Shown here piece after piece: positions 1-7,950 of a DNA stretch of 64,000 nt; position 1 is the first letter of the stretch; each line of letters begins with the position of its first letter. Below the pieces are notes generated by a model, which did not search any database, was not told where the DNA came from, and was given only the letters and a program-made list of their open reading frames with translations. The DNA is taken from contig NZ_JAMXKF010000006.1 of assembly GCF_024220585.1 (NCBI RefSeq), forward strand, positions 7,725-71,724, given 5' to 3'. Made by a program: the position numbers and the translations under genes. The DNA comes from Dyadobacter diqingensis (lineage in GTDB: Bacteria > Bacteroidota > Bacteroidia > Cytophagales > Spirosomataceae).

Positions 1-12
1 TCTTAATTCTTT

Positions 13-507
13 TTACAAACCTGAGTTTTTAAGTTCTCTTAACCGGTTCAGTTCTGAAAGGGAATAAGGTAAAAAGTCGTCAACCCCCTGGCCATACCGG
101 TGCAGATCACGAATGATGCTCGAACTGATTGGCGCCAGATTCGGCGATGTGATTAAAAAAACAGTTTCAATTTCTTCATAAACAAAGCGGTTCACCTGCG
201 CGATTCCGTTTTCATATTCAAAATCCGTGGTATTCCTAAGGCCTCTCAGCAAAAACTTCGCACCAATTTCTCTGGCGATTCTGGCAGTAAGATCATTATA
301 GGTAATCACCCGGACATTCTGTTCTTTTTCAAAAGTCTTTTCGATTAACTCCTTCATGACATCCAGAGGAAAATAACGCTGTTTGCTGGAATTGTTACCA
401 ATACCAACTACCACCTCATCAAAAAGTCTTAATCCCCGCAAAATAATATCTTCATGCCCTTTTGTAAAAGGGTCAAAGGAACCGGGAAACAACGCTATTC
501 GCTTCAT
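13..507 (-). CDS. coaD: phosphopantetheine adenylyltransferase
   Basis: Transfers AMP from ATP to 4'-phosphopantetheine, making dephospho-CoA, the fourth step of CoA synthesis in the cytosol. The 164-residue protein is full length for the family (about 160). It carries the nucleotidyltransferase motif GSFDPFTKGH at residues 9-18, with Thr15 and His18 in the expected catalytic places, the LLRGLRNTTDFEYE segment at 87-100, and the C-terminal ISSSIIRDL motif at 127-135. The ATG start puts the core motif at the usual distance. DUF3822 lies upstream on the same strand after 118 bp, a pairing I associate with Bacteroidota. The stop codon is only 12 bases from the window edge. Confidence 0.97.
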   Translation of the reverse strand: MKRIALFPGSFDPFTKGHEDIILRGLRLFDEVVVGIGNNSSKQRYFPLDVMKELIEKTFEKEQNVRVITYNDLTARIAREIGAKFLLRGLRNTTDFEYENGIAQVNRFVYEEIETVFLITSPNLAPISSSIIRDLHRYGQGVDDFLPYSLSELNRLRELKNSGL

Positions 508-569
508 AAATTTTAATTAAAATCCGAGGAGTTACTAATCAACCGCAAGTATAACCAAATAGTGAAAAT

Positions 570-587
570 GAAGTCTTCCCGGACTTC
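570..587 (-). terminator. weak hairpin behind DUF3822
   Basis: GAAGTC and GACTTC form a short stem around a 6-nt loop, followed on the minus strand by ATTTTCAC. It lies between the DUF3822 stop and the coaD start, so it could end or attenuate the upstream transcript. The stem is short and the T-run poor. Confidence 0.3.
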
Positions 588-625
588 ACTCTTAATTATT
601 TTCTAAGTTATAAACCCGGTTTATT

Positions 626-1531
626 TCAGGAAGATACCAAATAAGTATTGAAGAGCCCAAAATACCGGTGCCCCGGAATATCTCCGCAATGTGTACTGTA
701 ACGCAGCGTCGTTGGCCCGTTTCCAATTTGCACATTGGGGAAGAATCGGTTTAGTTCTACAAAGGCATCGGCTGTCGGGCTTACCTCTCCGTAACACAAC
801 ACCTTCATCTCTTCGGGAAGATAATTGAGTTCGTTAAGCGCAAAAAGAACGATATAGGTCAGCTCCTGAGGCTGCGCATACTTGAACCTGTTGCACAAAA
901 TAAGCTGTTGGCTCTCCGTCACAATCAGTGTAAAATATCCTTTTTCAAGATAAATTGACACCATTTTTAGCTCCTGATGTTCGGCATGGCTTACGAGTGC
1001 ACCAATGATCAGCGGGCTGGTCAGGTGATAAAACGCAATATCAGACGACTCAAAATGCTTAACCATCCAATCATACCACACCTTCGGAATGCTGAAAACA
1101 TTATTGGCATGCACGATCGGCAATTCGTGATACAACACCTTTTCGTCCTGATTCACCGGATGCCCCAATGCAAATTCCAGATAATTCGGAGCCGAATCTT
1201 TCTCAAAAATAAGCGTTGGAATTAAACTGAACGCATGCGAATTAATAGCAACTCTGACATTTTTCCAGTGGTTGGAAGACCACAGTAAATGCCCGGTGAA
1301 AATTTTCTTCAATCGGTCGAAAACCTCGTCCTGACTCAGAACGACATCAAAATTATAATCCTCCAACCAGATGCATTCCATCCTTTCGTCCCTGATAATA
1401 CAGAAACGTATCCTCCTTTCATCCACTTCAATGCATAACGTACAAAACGGAATTGCATCTGCATCAAATGAATTATCGCCCACCAAAAGCGTAGGGATTA
1501 CTTCAATTGCCTGGTTCTCAATTTGTGCCAC
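626..1531 (-). CDS. DUF3822 family protein
   Basis: A 301-residue protein without signal peptide or membrane segment, hence probably cytosolic. Sequence and position, directly upstream of coaD, match the DUF3822 family, which is largely confined to Bacteroidota and has no assigned reaction that I know of. The visible pattern is an alternating beta/alpha protein with many short hydrophobic strands; I see no catalytic motif. The Nudix gene ends 35 bp upstream on the same strand, so the two are probably cotranscribed from the promoter in front of the Nudix gene. Genomic linkage to CoA synthesis is the only functional hint, and it is an inference. Confidence 0.85.
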   Translation of the reverse strand: MAQIENQAIEVIPTLLVGDNSFDADAIPFCTLCIEVDERRIRFCIIRDERMECIWLEDYNFDVVLSQDEVFDRLKKIFTGHLLWSSNHWKNVRVAINSHAFSLIPTLIFEKDSAPNYLEFALGHPVNQDEKVLYHELPIVHANNVFSIPKVWYDWMVKHFESSDIAFYHLTSPLIIGALVSHAEHQELKMVSIYLEKGYFTLIVTESQQLILCNRFKYAQPQELTYIVLFALNELNYLPEEMKVLCYGEVSPTADAFVELNRFFPNVQIGNGPTTLRYSTHCGDIPGHRYFGLFNTYLVSS

Positions 1532-1566
1532 AATCTGATGTTAAATGATATTCTAAAACTATGTTA

Positions 1567-2067
1567 CTAATTATTCTTCTTTTTTCCAACATAACCACTG
1601 ATTGACAGAAGGTCGTGCAACGTTTCGCATTCTTTGAAAATGCTATGCACCTGGTTTTCAGGAAGTGCCTTTATTTCAGACATGTACATAAAACGAACAT
1701 CCTGTATAATTTGGTTTCCGTCCGAAAATTCCGGATCCAATCCGGTTTGTAAAGTTCCGGAGACTTTTTTAATCTGGAAGAACAACTCAACGGCATGCAA
1801 AGGAGAAGCAATAAACTCATTCACGAAAAGCATATCCCCTACTTCAACCGTTAACCCCGTCTCTTCAATGAGCTCTCTCACCAGCGCCTGTGGGGCGCTT
1901 TCACCAAACTGCATCCCTCCACCCGGCGGACTCCAGAATATATTTTCAGGACCAGCCATGTTGTGGCGGACCATCAGAATCCGGTTATCGGATACACAGA
2001 TTCCACAGACCCGCATGCGCAGCCTGTTCCCGTATAAATCAAGCAGTTCTTTATTTCCCGATTCCAA
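1567..2067 (-). CDS. Nudix hydrolase
   Basis: Predicted pyrophosphohydrolase acting on a nucleoside diphosphate linked to another group. The full Nudix box GX5EX7REUXEEXGU is present at residues 50-72 (Gly50, Glu56, Arg64-Glu65, Glu68-Glu69, Gly71), giving the Mg-binding glutamates. At 166 residues it is a single-domain Nudix protein. The preceding WSPPGGG segment is typical of the MutT/ADP-ribose type, but the substrate cannot be read from sequence. It is the first gene of a likely transcript continuing into DUF3822. A strong promoter overlapped by a 14-bp palindrome lies about 20 bp upstream, suggesting regulated expression. Confidence 0.92.
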   Translation of the reverse strand: MESGNKELLDLYGNRLRMRVCGICVSDNRILMVRHNMAGPENIFWSPPGGGMQFGESAPQALVRELIEETGLTVEVGDMLFVNEFIASPLHAVELFFQIKKVSGTLQTGLDPEFSDGNQIIQDVRFMYMSEIKALPENQVHSIFKECETLHDLLSISGYVGKKKNN

Positions 2068-2087
2068 TGATTATTTTTTTGGAGGGG

Positions 2088-2117
2088 CAAAGATAACCAA
2101 CCTGTCAAAATTGACAA
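2088..2117 (-). promoter_or_regulatory. promoter of the Nudix gene with overlapping palindrome
   Basis: On the minus strand TTG (2117-2115), a 19-bp spacer and TATCTTTG (2095-2088) match the Bacteroidota sigma consensus exactly. Transcription would start about 14 nt before the ATG. TGTCAAAATTGACA at 2103-2116 is a 6+6 inverted repeat covering the spacer and the -33 element, a position suited to an operator. Confidence 0.7.
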
Positions 2118-2206
2118 GTTATTAAAAATATTAGATACTAAAAGGTATGTCCCGGAAAGTTATTTCAGAGAAAAACAAGCCATCTAAATACAAAAGATTA
2201 AATGCA

Positions 2207-2647
2207 TCAGGCAAAAGGAGTACCTGAAATGTAGCCTTCAAGCGATTGAATGTGTGCTTTCTGTTCGCGAATGATGGCCGAAACGATATCGTTGATCGAA
2301 ATAATCCCAACCAGCTCGCCTTTTCTGTTAACAGGTAAATGCCTGATATGTTTATCCGACATGATCTGCATACAGTCTTCAATTTTTTGATCGGTCTCCA
2401 CCGTAATCACCTTGCCTGTCATAACATCCCCGATCAAAGTGTCCCTGGAAGCACGTCCCAGCAGAATTACTTTGCGCGCATAATCACGCTCGGAAAATAT
2501 ACCGATCAGTTCTCCGTCTTCAAGAACCAGGACAGCACCGATATTTTTTTCTGCCATGAGCTCCAATGCCTGAAAAACAGTTGTCTCTTTTGTGATAGAG
2601 AAAATAGCATCAATGGACTTGTTGGCGAGCACTTGATATACTTGCAT
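2207..2647 (-). CDS. two-CBS-domain protein
   Basis: A 146-residue stand-alone pair of CBS domains (about residues 10-64 and 75-130), which together form a Bateman module that usually binds adenine nucleotides. Visible hallmarks are the GAVLVLEDGELIGIFSERD stretch at 38-55 and the matching HLPVNRKGELVGIISIND at 103-120. There is no attached enzyme or transporter domain, so it is either a free energy sensor or acts on an unknown partner. It is transcribed divergently from the helicase gene. Its own promoter was not identified in the 87-bp gap. Confidence 0.92.
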   Translation of the reverse strand: MQVYQVLANKSIDAIFSITKETTVFQALELMAEKNIGAVLVLEDGELIGIFSERDYARKVILLGRASRDTLIGDVMTGKVITVETDQKIEDCMQIMSDKHIRHLPVNRKGELVGIISINDIVSAIIREQKAHIQSLEGYISGTPFA

Positions 2648-2671
2648 AGATGTTCAGGTTATGATTAAAAG

Positions 2672-2737
2672 TTGAACTGGAAAACTAATATATAAATTTG
2701 CTATGAAAAAATCCAATAAAATCAATGTATATTTTTG
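2672..2737 (+). promoter_or_regulatory. promoter boxes for the RecD-like helicase
   Basis: Two -7 boxes fit TAnnTTTG exactly: TAAATTTG at 2693-2700, with TTG at 2672-2674 (18-bp spacer), and TATTTTTG at 2730-2737 without a well-spaced TTG. The second overlaps an upstream in-frame TTG codon at 2735, arguing that translation starts at the ATG at 2789. Confidence 0.5.
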
Positions 2738-2788
2738 TTATCAGATACCGACTTTGATATTCGGCTTCCATCCCGTAGTTTCGTGCCC

Positions 2789-4219
2789 ATGGAAGCAGAC
2801 CAATTATTACCGTCCCAGCGTTTAGTTAAAAAATTCCCCTTTCGGCCCACGAAGGGACAGTTACGTTTTTTTGCGCAAACGGATGATTTTCTAATTGAAG
2901 AAAGCGGCCTGGAACGTTATCGCGACTGCTTTTTGCTGAAAGGATATGCCGGAACTGGGAAAACCACGATTGTCAGTACTTTAATAAAGGTACTAAAGAA
3001 TTATGGTTATAAGTCCGTTTTGCTTGCGCCTACGGGGCGAGCGGCAAAGGTAATGTCTAACTATTCCGAGAAAATCTCTCTGACCATACACAAGAAAATA
3101 TACAAACAAACCTCTGATTCCTTTTCAGGGAACCTGACTTTCGAACGCCAGAAAAACTATCACGATAACACGCTGTTTATCATTGACGAAGCTTCGATGA
3201 TCAGCGACGAGGCCGACTATGGCAGCCGGAGTTTACTTGCCGACCTGATTGAATTTGTTTTTGAAAATCCAGGTAACAAGCTGATGCTCATCGGAGATAT
3301 GGCACAGCTGCCACCCGTTGGTAAGGCATTAAGCCCTGCTTTGGATAAGGCTTATCTGGAAAAGAACTTTTACATGTCGGTTTTTGAGGAAGAACTGACT
3401 GAGGTAATGCGTCAGGATGAGCAATCGGGGATTTTATTCAACGCAACAGAACTGCGGGAACAACTAAAGGAAGAAAAACCTAACATTCAAATCCAGACAA
3501 AGTCGTTTCGGGATACTTTCCGTATGACGGGCGAAAAGCTGGAAGAAGGGCTTCGGTATGCTTTTGATAAATACGGTCAGGAAAATACAATTATCCTGAC
3601 ACGCTCCAACAAGTCGGCCGTTCAATATAATGAGTACATCCGCCGATCGATCAACTTTTCTGAGGAAGAGCTGGATGCTGGTGACAGATTGATGGTGGTC
3701 AGGAATAACTATTCGGTCCTTGATGAAGACTCCCCTGCCGGATTCATCGCCAACGGTGATTTTGTCGAGTTGTTGAAAATAAAACGGACCCAGGAAATCC
3801 ACGGATTCCGGTTCGCAGATGTTGTGCTGCGGTTAACAGATTACGAAAAACAGCCGGAATTTGAGGCAAAAATCATGCTGGATACCTTGCATTCTGTTTC
3901 GCCGTCGATGTCGTCGGAGGATAACCGGAAATTATATGAAAGTGTCTTAGAAGATTATTTTCATATCAAATCAAAAAAAGAACGCATGGAAGCACTGAGA
4001 AAAGACCCTTATCTCAATGCTTTGCAGGTAAAATTTGCCTATGCTCTGACATGTCATAAAGCCCAGGGCGGTCAGTGGAGTGCTGTTTTCATTGATCAGG
4101 GTTATTTACCAGAAGAACAGATCAACAGCGAGTTTATACGATGGCTATATACGGCGATCACCAGGGCAACCGATGAAGTTTTCCTGATGAATTTTCACAC
4201 GTATTTCTTTAAAGGCTAA
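2789..4219 (+). CDS. RecD-like superfamily 1 DNA helicase / AAA ATPase
   Basis: ATP-driven DNA helicase of the RecD/Dda type, probably in repair or recombination; no RecB or RecC partner is nearby. The protein has 476 residues from ATG 2789. The Walker A motif GYAGTGKTT lies near residues 52-60, the Walker B segment FIIDEAS follows, and the C-terminal UvrD_C_2 part shows CHKAQGGQW and LYTAITRA, the late helicase motifs. An in-frame TTG 54 bp upstream lengthens the frame to 494 codons but lies inside a promoter box. It is convergent with the Sua5 gene, with 6 bp between stops and only a weak GC hairpin (4233-4243) there. Confidence 0.88.
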   Translation: MEADQLLPSQRLVKKFPFRPTKGQLRFFAQTDDFLIEESGLERYRDCFLLKGYAGTGKTTIVSTLIKVLKNYGYKSVLLAPTGRAAKVMSNYSEKISLTIHKKIYKQTSDSFSGNLTFERQKNYHDNTLFIIDEASMISDEADYGSRSLLADLIEFVFENPGNKLMLIGDMAQLPPVGKALSPALDKAYLEKNFYMSVFEEELTEVMRQDEQSGILFNATELREQLKEEKPNIQIQTKSFRDTFRMTGEKLEEGLRYAFDKYGQENTIILTRSNKSAVQYNEYIRRSINFSEEELDAGDRLMVVRNNYSVLDEDSPAGFIANGDFVELLKIKRTQEIHGFRFADVVLRLTDYEKQPEFEAKIMLDTLHSVSPSMSSEDNRKLYESVLEDYFHIKSKKERMEALRKDPYLNALQVKFAYALTCHKAQGGQWSAVFIDQGYLPEEQINSEFIRWLYTAITRATDEVFLMNFHTYFFKG

Positions 4220-4225
4220 GCGGTT

Positions 4226-5182
4226 TCAATCTGCCGCTGCGGCTCTTTTCAACCGGTCATTTATTGCTCTCCCGAGATCCACATCCGGAACAAATTCAGC
4301 GAAAATCTGCCCGACAGGCTGGGCATCAAGTTCCCGCAAATAGGCAAACAAATTATGTGCTGCTTCTTGAAGGTCTCCCCGCGGACTTAAAAGCCGCTGA
4401 TATTTTTGATCGACGCTCTCCATAAACCGATCAAACAAAAGATAACCTGTCGCCTGATCAGAAGCTGCCGGAATCATGTTTCTTTCCTGTAAAAAAAATG
4501 GTTTTCGTGGCGCATAATGGCTTTTTAACATGCCGGGCGCCTGAGGATTAGAAGAGGAATGCGGCATAAGGCCAACCGTACCTACCACATTTTCAATCGC
4601 CTCAATGGCCAGCCCACCTAATCTGTAAATCGTGGGCACACCATCTACAAAACCGATAATGGTCGATTCAATACCGATACCACACGCTCCGCCATCCAGA
4701 ATGTAAGGAATTTTCTCGCCTAACTGCTGATTCACATGGGCGGCGCTCGTCGGGCTGATATAACCGAAAGGATTTGCACTTGGGGCTGCCAACGGGAAAT
4801 CCAGTGCCGATAAAAGTGCAAGCGTCAGCGGGTGATCCGGAATGCGGACAGCAACAGTATCCAGTCCTGACGTAACCAGATCAGGGATGATATCTTTTTT
4901 TGGTAAAAGTAAAGTCAACGGCCCGGGCCAAAATTCCTTTGCCAGTAAAAAAGCCTTTTCAGGAATTTCCTGAACATACTGCGCAAGCTTTTCGAGTGAA
5001 TCCGTGTGTACAATCAACGGATCAAATGAGGGACGGTTTTTTGTTTCAAAAATGGATAATACTGCTTTTTCATCCAAAGCATTTCCTGCAAGCCCGTATA
5101 CAGTTTCGGTAGGAATAGCGACCAATTGTCTTTTTTGTAGAAACTCCTTTGCCAGATTTATGTCCTTACCAATGATAGCCAA
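4226..5182 (-). CDS. L-threonylcarbamoyladenylate synthase, long Sua5 form
   Basis: Makes threonylcarbamoyl-AMP from threonine, bicarbonate and ATP, the first step of the universal t6A37 tRNA modification. At 318 residues it is the two-domain Sua5 form. The YrdC domain covers about residues 5-195, with TETVYGLAGNA at 25-35, the Lys-x-Arg motif KNR at 48-50, and the SANPFGYISPT segment. The Sua5 C-terminal domain starts near 205 and includes the linker residues APGMLKSHYAP that close over the active site. It stands alone, between the helicase and the GMC gene, and a -7 box sits about 26 bp upstream of the ATG. Confidence 0.93.
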   Translation of the reverse strand: MAIIGKDINLAKEFLQKRQLVAIPTETVYGLAGNALDEKAVLSIFETKNRPSFDPLIVHTDSLEKLAQYVQEIPEKAFLLAKEFWPGPLTLLLPKKDIIPDLVTSGLDTVAVRIPDHPLTLALLSALDFPLAAPSANPFGYISPTSAAHVNQQLGEKIPYILDGGACGIGIESTIIGFVDGVPTIYRLGGLAIEAIENVVGTVGLMPHSSSNPQAPGMLKSHYAPRKPFFLQERNMIPAASDQATGYLLFDRFMESVDQKYQRLLSPRGDLQEAAHNLFAYLRELDAQPVGQIFAEFVPDVDLGRAINDRLKRAAAAD

Positions 5183-5207
5183 AATGTTATTCTCGTTTTT
5201 TAGACTA

Positions 5208-5215
5208 CAAAGGTA
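5208..5215 (-). promoter_or_regulatory. -7 box of the Sua5 gene
   Basis: Minus-strand TACCTTTG fits TAnnTTTG. The best -33 candidate, ATG at 5238-5236, has one mismatch to TTG at a 20-bp spacing. The 5183-5468 gap otherwise holds the unidentified promoter of the GMC gene and no open frame I would support. Confidence 0.45.
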
Positions 5216-5468
5216 TGGAAAACGTTTTTATTACGCATTTGAGACGTACTTTTTACACATATTTCAGTATTACCATTATCCGGATAAGATAAATCATTTC
5301 ATTGCAATTCCGTCGTTTCCGTTATTGCGGGGCGAATACGCCCAATCCACAGCTGTCCCGTTTAGATTCTTTTTAAATTAGTTTCAAAAGTAATACGATG
5401 GCTGACTGTTTTGTTTTACATGTTTATATTTATTGATTAAATAGTATTTTCTAAATCAATCCTTAACT

Positions 5469-7208
5469 ATGTTCCAAATTAAAGAACAACCTGCTGTTTT
5501 TGATGTCTGTATTATAGGATCAGGCGCAGGAGGCGGGATGGCTGCTTACCAGCTTGCGAAGGCCGGTGCCAAGGTGGCCCTTCTGGAGGCTGGTGGTTAT
5601 TTTGATCCGGCTGACCCTAAATACATTACCCAGTTGAAATGGCCTTGGGAATCTCCTCGCCGTGGTGCGAGTACGACCCGTCCTTTTGGCGATTTTGATG
5701 CGGCATGGGGTGGATGGGAACTGGACGGAGAACCTTATACACATAAAAACGGCACCAAATTTGACTGGTTCCGGTCACGGATGCTCGGTGGACGAACCAA
5801 CCACTGGGGAAGAATTTCGCTGCGTTTTGGCCCTAATGATTTTAAAAGACACAGTATCGACGGTCTCGGTGACGACTGGCCGATCGGTTATGATGATGTA
5901 AAACCTTACTACGATCAGGTTGATAAGCTGATTGGTGTATTTGGTACGGTTGAAAATATTCATAACGAACCGGATGGAATTTTTCTTCCGCCGCCTCCGC
6001 CGCGTTTGCACGAGCATTTTCTTAAGAAAGCCGGGAAAGCAGCGAATATTCCTGTGATCCCTTCTCGCCTTTCTATCCTTACTAAACCGATTAACGACCA
6101 GCGAGGCGTGTGTTTTTATTGCAGCCAATGCGGTCGTTCATGCCAGGCTTACGCTGATTTTTCGTCTTCATCGGTATTGGTTATCCCTGCCCTGAAAACC
6201 GGAAACGTTACGCTGATCAACAATGCTATGGCGCGTGAAATCCTGACGGATGCCAACACAGGTTTGGCCACAGGCGTTTCTTATGTAGATCGCGAAAAGC
6301 TAACCGAGCATACTATCAAAGCAAAAGTGGTTGTTTTGGCAGCCAGTGCGGGTGAGTCTGCACGTTTGTTATTGAATTCAAAATCAGGCAGACATGAAGG
6401 TGGTTTGGCAAATTCGAGCGGCGTGGTTGGTAAATATCTTCATGATTCTACCGGAGCTTCACGCAGCGCTTTCCTTCCGCATTTGATGGATCGTAAACGT
6501 TATAATGAAGACGGCGTTGGCGGTATGCACGTGTATACACCATGGTGGCTGGATAACAAAAAACTGGATTTCCCAAGAGGTTACCACATCGAATACGGTG
6601 GCGGTATGGGTATGCCAAGTTATGGTTTCGGATCTGGTATTGAAGGATTAAACGGAAAATACCCGACTGCAAACGGCACAACCAAACAAGCAGGAGGTTA
6701 CGGTGCATCACTTAAAGAAGACTACCGTCGTTTCTACGGTGCTTATGTGGGTATGGCAGGTCGCGGTGAAGCAGTACCAAACGTCAATAACTATTGTGAA
6801 ATTGATCCGAACGTGGTTGACAAATATGGTATTCCGGTATTGCGTTTTAACTACAACTGGACGGACTACGAAATCAAGCAGGCCAAACACATGCATGAAA
6901 CATTTGAAGAAATGATCCATGCGCTGGGTGGTGTTGCGTTGGGAACAAAACCGGGTGCGGATACCAACTATGGCATTGCAGCTCCGGGACGGATTATTCA
7001 CGAAGTAGGAACGGTGCGTATGGGTGATGATAAAAAATCGTCAGCGCTTAACAAGTTCTCTCAGGCGCACGACGCGAAAAATGTTTATGTGGTTGATGGC
7101 GGATCATTTGTTTCTCAGGCCGATAAAAATCCGACCTGGACGATTCTTGCCCTTTCATGGAGAGCATCAGATCACATCATCGAGCAGATCAAACAAAAGA
7201 ATTTATAA
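5469..7208 (+). CDS. GMC-family FAD dehydrogenase, large subunit with a four-Cys motif
   Basis: Predicted FAD-dependent sugar or sugar-alcohol dehydrogenase. Residues 13-42 are the Rossmann dinucleotide fold with GSGAGG at 17-22; GGRTNHWG at 108-114 and HEVGTVRMG at 511-519 are GMC hallmarks, and Asn554-Pro-Thr lies in the C-terminal active-site segment. Cys215-x2-Cys218-x2-Cys221-x3-Cys225 falls where bacterial FAD-glucose dehydrogenase binds a 3Fe-4S cluster, although the spacing differs, so an iron-sulfur site is an inference. It has no signal peptide of its own; the small subunit 36 bp downstream carries a Tat-like signal, which fits hitch-hiker export. Glucoside 3-dehydrogenases have the same pairing, but no cytochrome c subunit is adjacent. 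Confidence 0.92.
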   Translation: MFQIKEQPAVFDVCIIGSGAGGGMAAYQLAKAGAKVALLEAGGYFDPADPKYITQLKWPWESPRRGASTTRPFGDFDAAWGGWELDGEPYTHKNGTKFDWFRSRMLGGRTNHWGRISLRFGPNDFKRHSIDGLGDDWPIGYDDVKPYYDQVDKLIGVFGTVENIHNEPDGIFLPPPPPRLHEHFLKKAGKAANIPVIPSRLSILTKPINDQRGVCFYCSQCGRSCQAYADFSSSSVLVIPALKTGNVTLINNAMAREILTDANTGLATGVSYVDREKLTEHTIKAKVVVLAASAGESARLLLNSKSGRHEGGLANSSGVVGKYLHDSTGASRSAFLPHLMDRKRYNEDGVGGMHVYTPWWLDNKKLDFPRGYHIEYGGGMGMPSYGFGSGIEGLNGKYPTANGTTKQAGGYGASLKEDYRRFYGAYVGMAGRGEAVPNVNNYCEIDPNVVDKYGIPVLRFNYNWTDYEIKQAKHMHETFEEMIHALGGVALGTKPGADTNYGIAAPGRIIHEVGTVRMGDDKKSSALNKFSQAHDAKNVYVVDGGSFVSQADKNPTWTILALSWRASDHIIEQIKQKNL

Positions 7209-7244
7209 TCCCTGTCTTCTCCGGTTGACTTAAATGATATAAAA

Positions 7245-7877
7245 ATGAAACGCAGAGATTCATTAAAAGCACTAACACTTAGCTCCCTGGGATTTGCGGC
7301 GATGAACCCGCAGGAAGCGCTTGCAGAGGCCCGGGAAATTGAAAGCCAGCTGCCTCCTGAAACTCCCCTGAAAATTCCGGGTGGTCGTCAGAAAGAAGAG
7401 GCAATTCGTGATGCAAGACTGATGAAGGAAAAGTTCTTCACAGTGTCAGAATTGGCTACCATCAAAATATTGGCAGATATCATTATTCCGGCAGATTCTA
7501 AATCGGGAAGCGCTTCCGATGCAGGCGTTCCGGCATTTATCGAATTTATCGTAAAAGATATGCCACAGCACCAGATTCCGATGCGTGGTGGTTTGAAATG
7601 GCTTGATCTGGAATCAAGTAAACGTTTTCAGAAAACATTTACACTGCTGACACCGGCTCAGCGGATACAAATTGTTGATGATATTGCCTATCCGGAGAAT
7701 GCTAAACCGGTTTACAGCCAGGGTGTGGCCTTTTTTAACCTGATGAGAAATCTGACGGCTTCCGGTTTTTATACCACCCGAATCGGCATCGACGACATCG
7801 GCTACGTGGGTAATACGCCCAATATGTGGGCTGGCCCACCCGAGGAGGTGTTAAAACAATACGGATTTACAAAATAA
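7245..7877 (+). CDS. gluconate 2-dehydrogenase subunit 3 family protein (small subunit of the GMC enzyme)
   Basis: Small gamma-type subunit that, in related FAD dehydrogenases, is needed for folding and for Tat export of the large subunit. The 210-residue protein begins with KRRDSLKALTLSS, a twin-arginine signal with a short hydrophobic stretch, ending before about residue 28. The family core, with FFTVSELATIKILADIIIPA near residues 65-84 and the following alpha-helical segment, matches the subunit 3 family. It follows the GMC gene in the same transcript and is closed by a strong bidirectional terminator. A periplasmic complex of the two proteins is the natural reading. Confidence 0.92.
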   Translation: MKRRDSLKALTLSSLGFAAMNPQEALAEAREIESQLPPETPLKIPGGRQKEEAIRDARLMKEKFFTVSELATIKILADIIIPADSKSGSASDAGVPAFIEFIVKDMPQHQIPMRGGLKWLDLESSKRFQKTFTLLTPAQRIQIVDDIAYPENAKPVYSQGVAFFNLMRNLTASGFYTTRIGIDDIGYVGNTPNMWAGPPEEVLKQYGFTK

Positions 7878-7889
7878 AAATCCTAAATA

Positions 7890-7933
7890 AAAAGAGAACG
7901 GCCATCAATTTCGATTGATGGCCGTTCTCTTTT
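7890..7933. terminator. bidirectional terminator, 20-bp stem
   Basis: Perfect inverted repeat around a TTCG tetraloop: the core GAGAACGGCCATCAAT is mirrored exactly, flanked by A4 on the left and T4 on the right. It serves both the dehydrogenase operon and the convergent ABC-F gene. Confidence 0.95.
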
Positions 7934-7950
7934 GTTATCATAAATAACTG

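Noticed and set aside
1634-2125. 163-codon open frame opposite the Nudix gene
   Set aside because: Antisense to the Nudix box; serine- and proline-rich shadow sequence.
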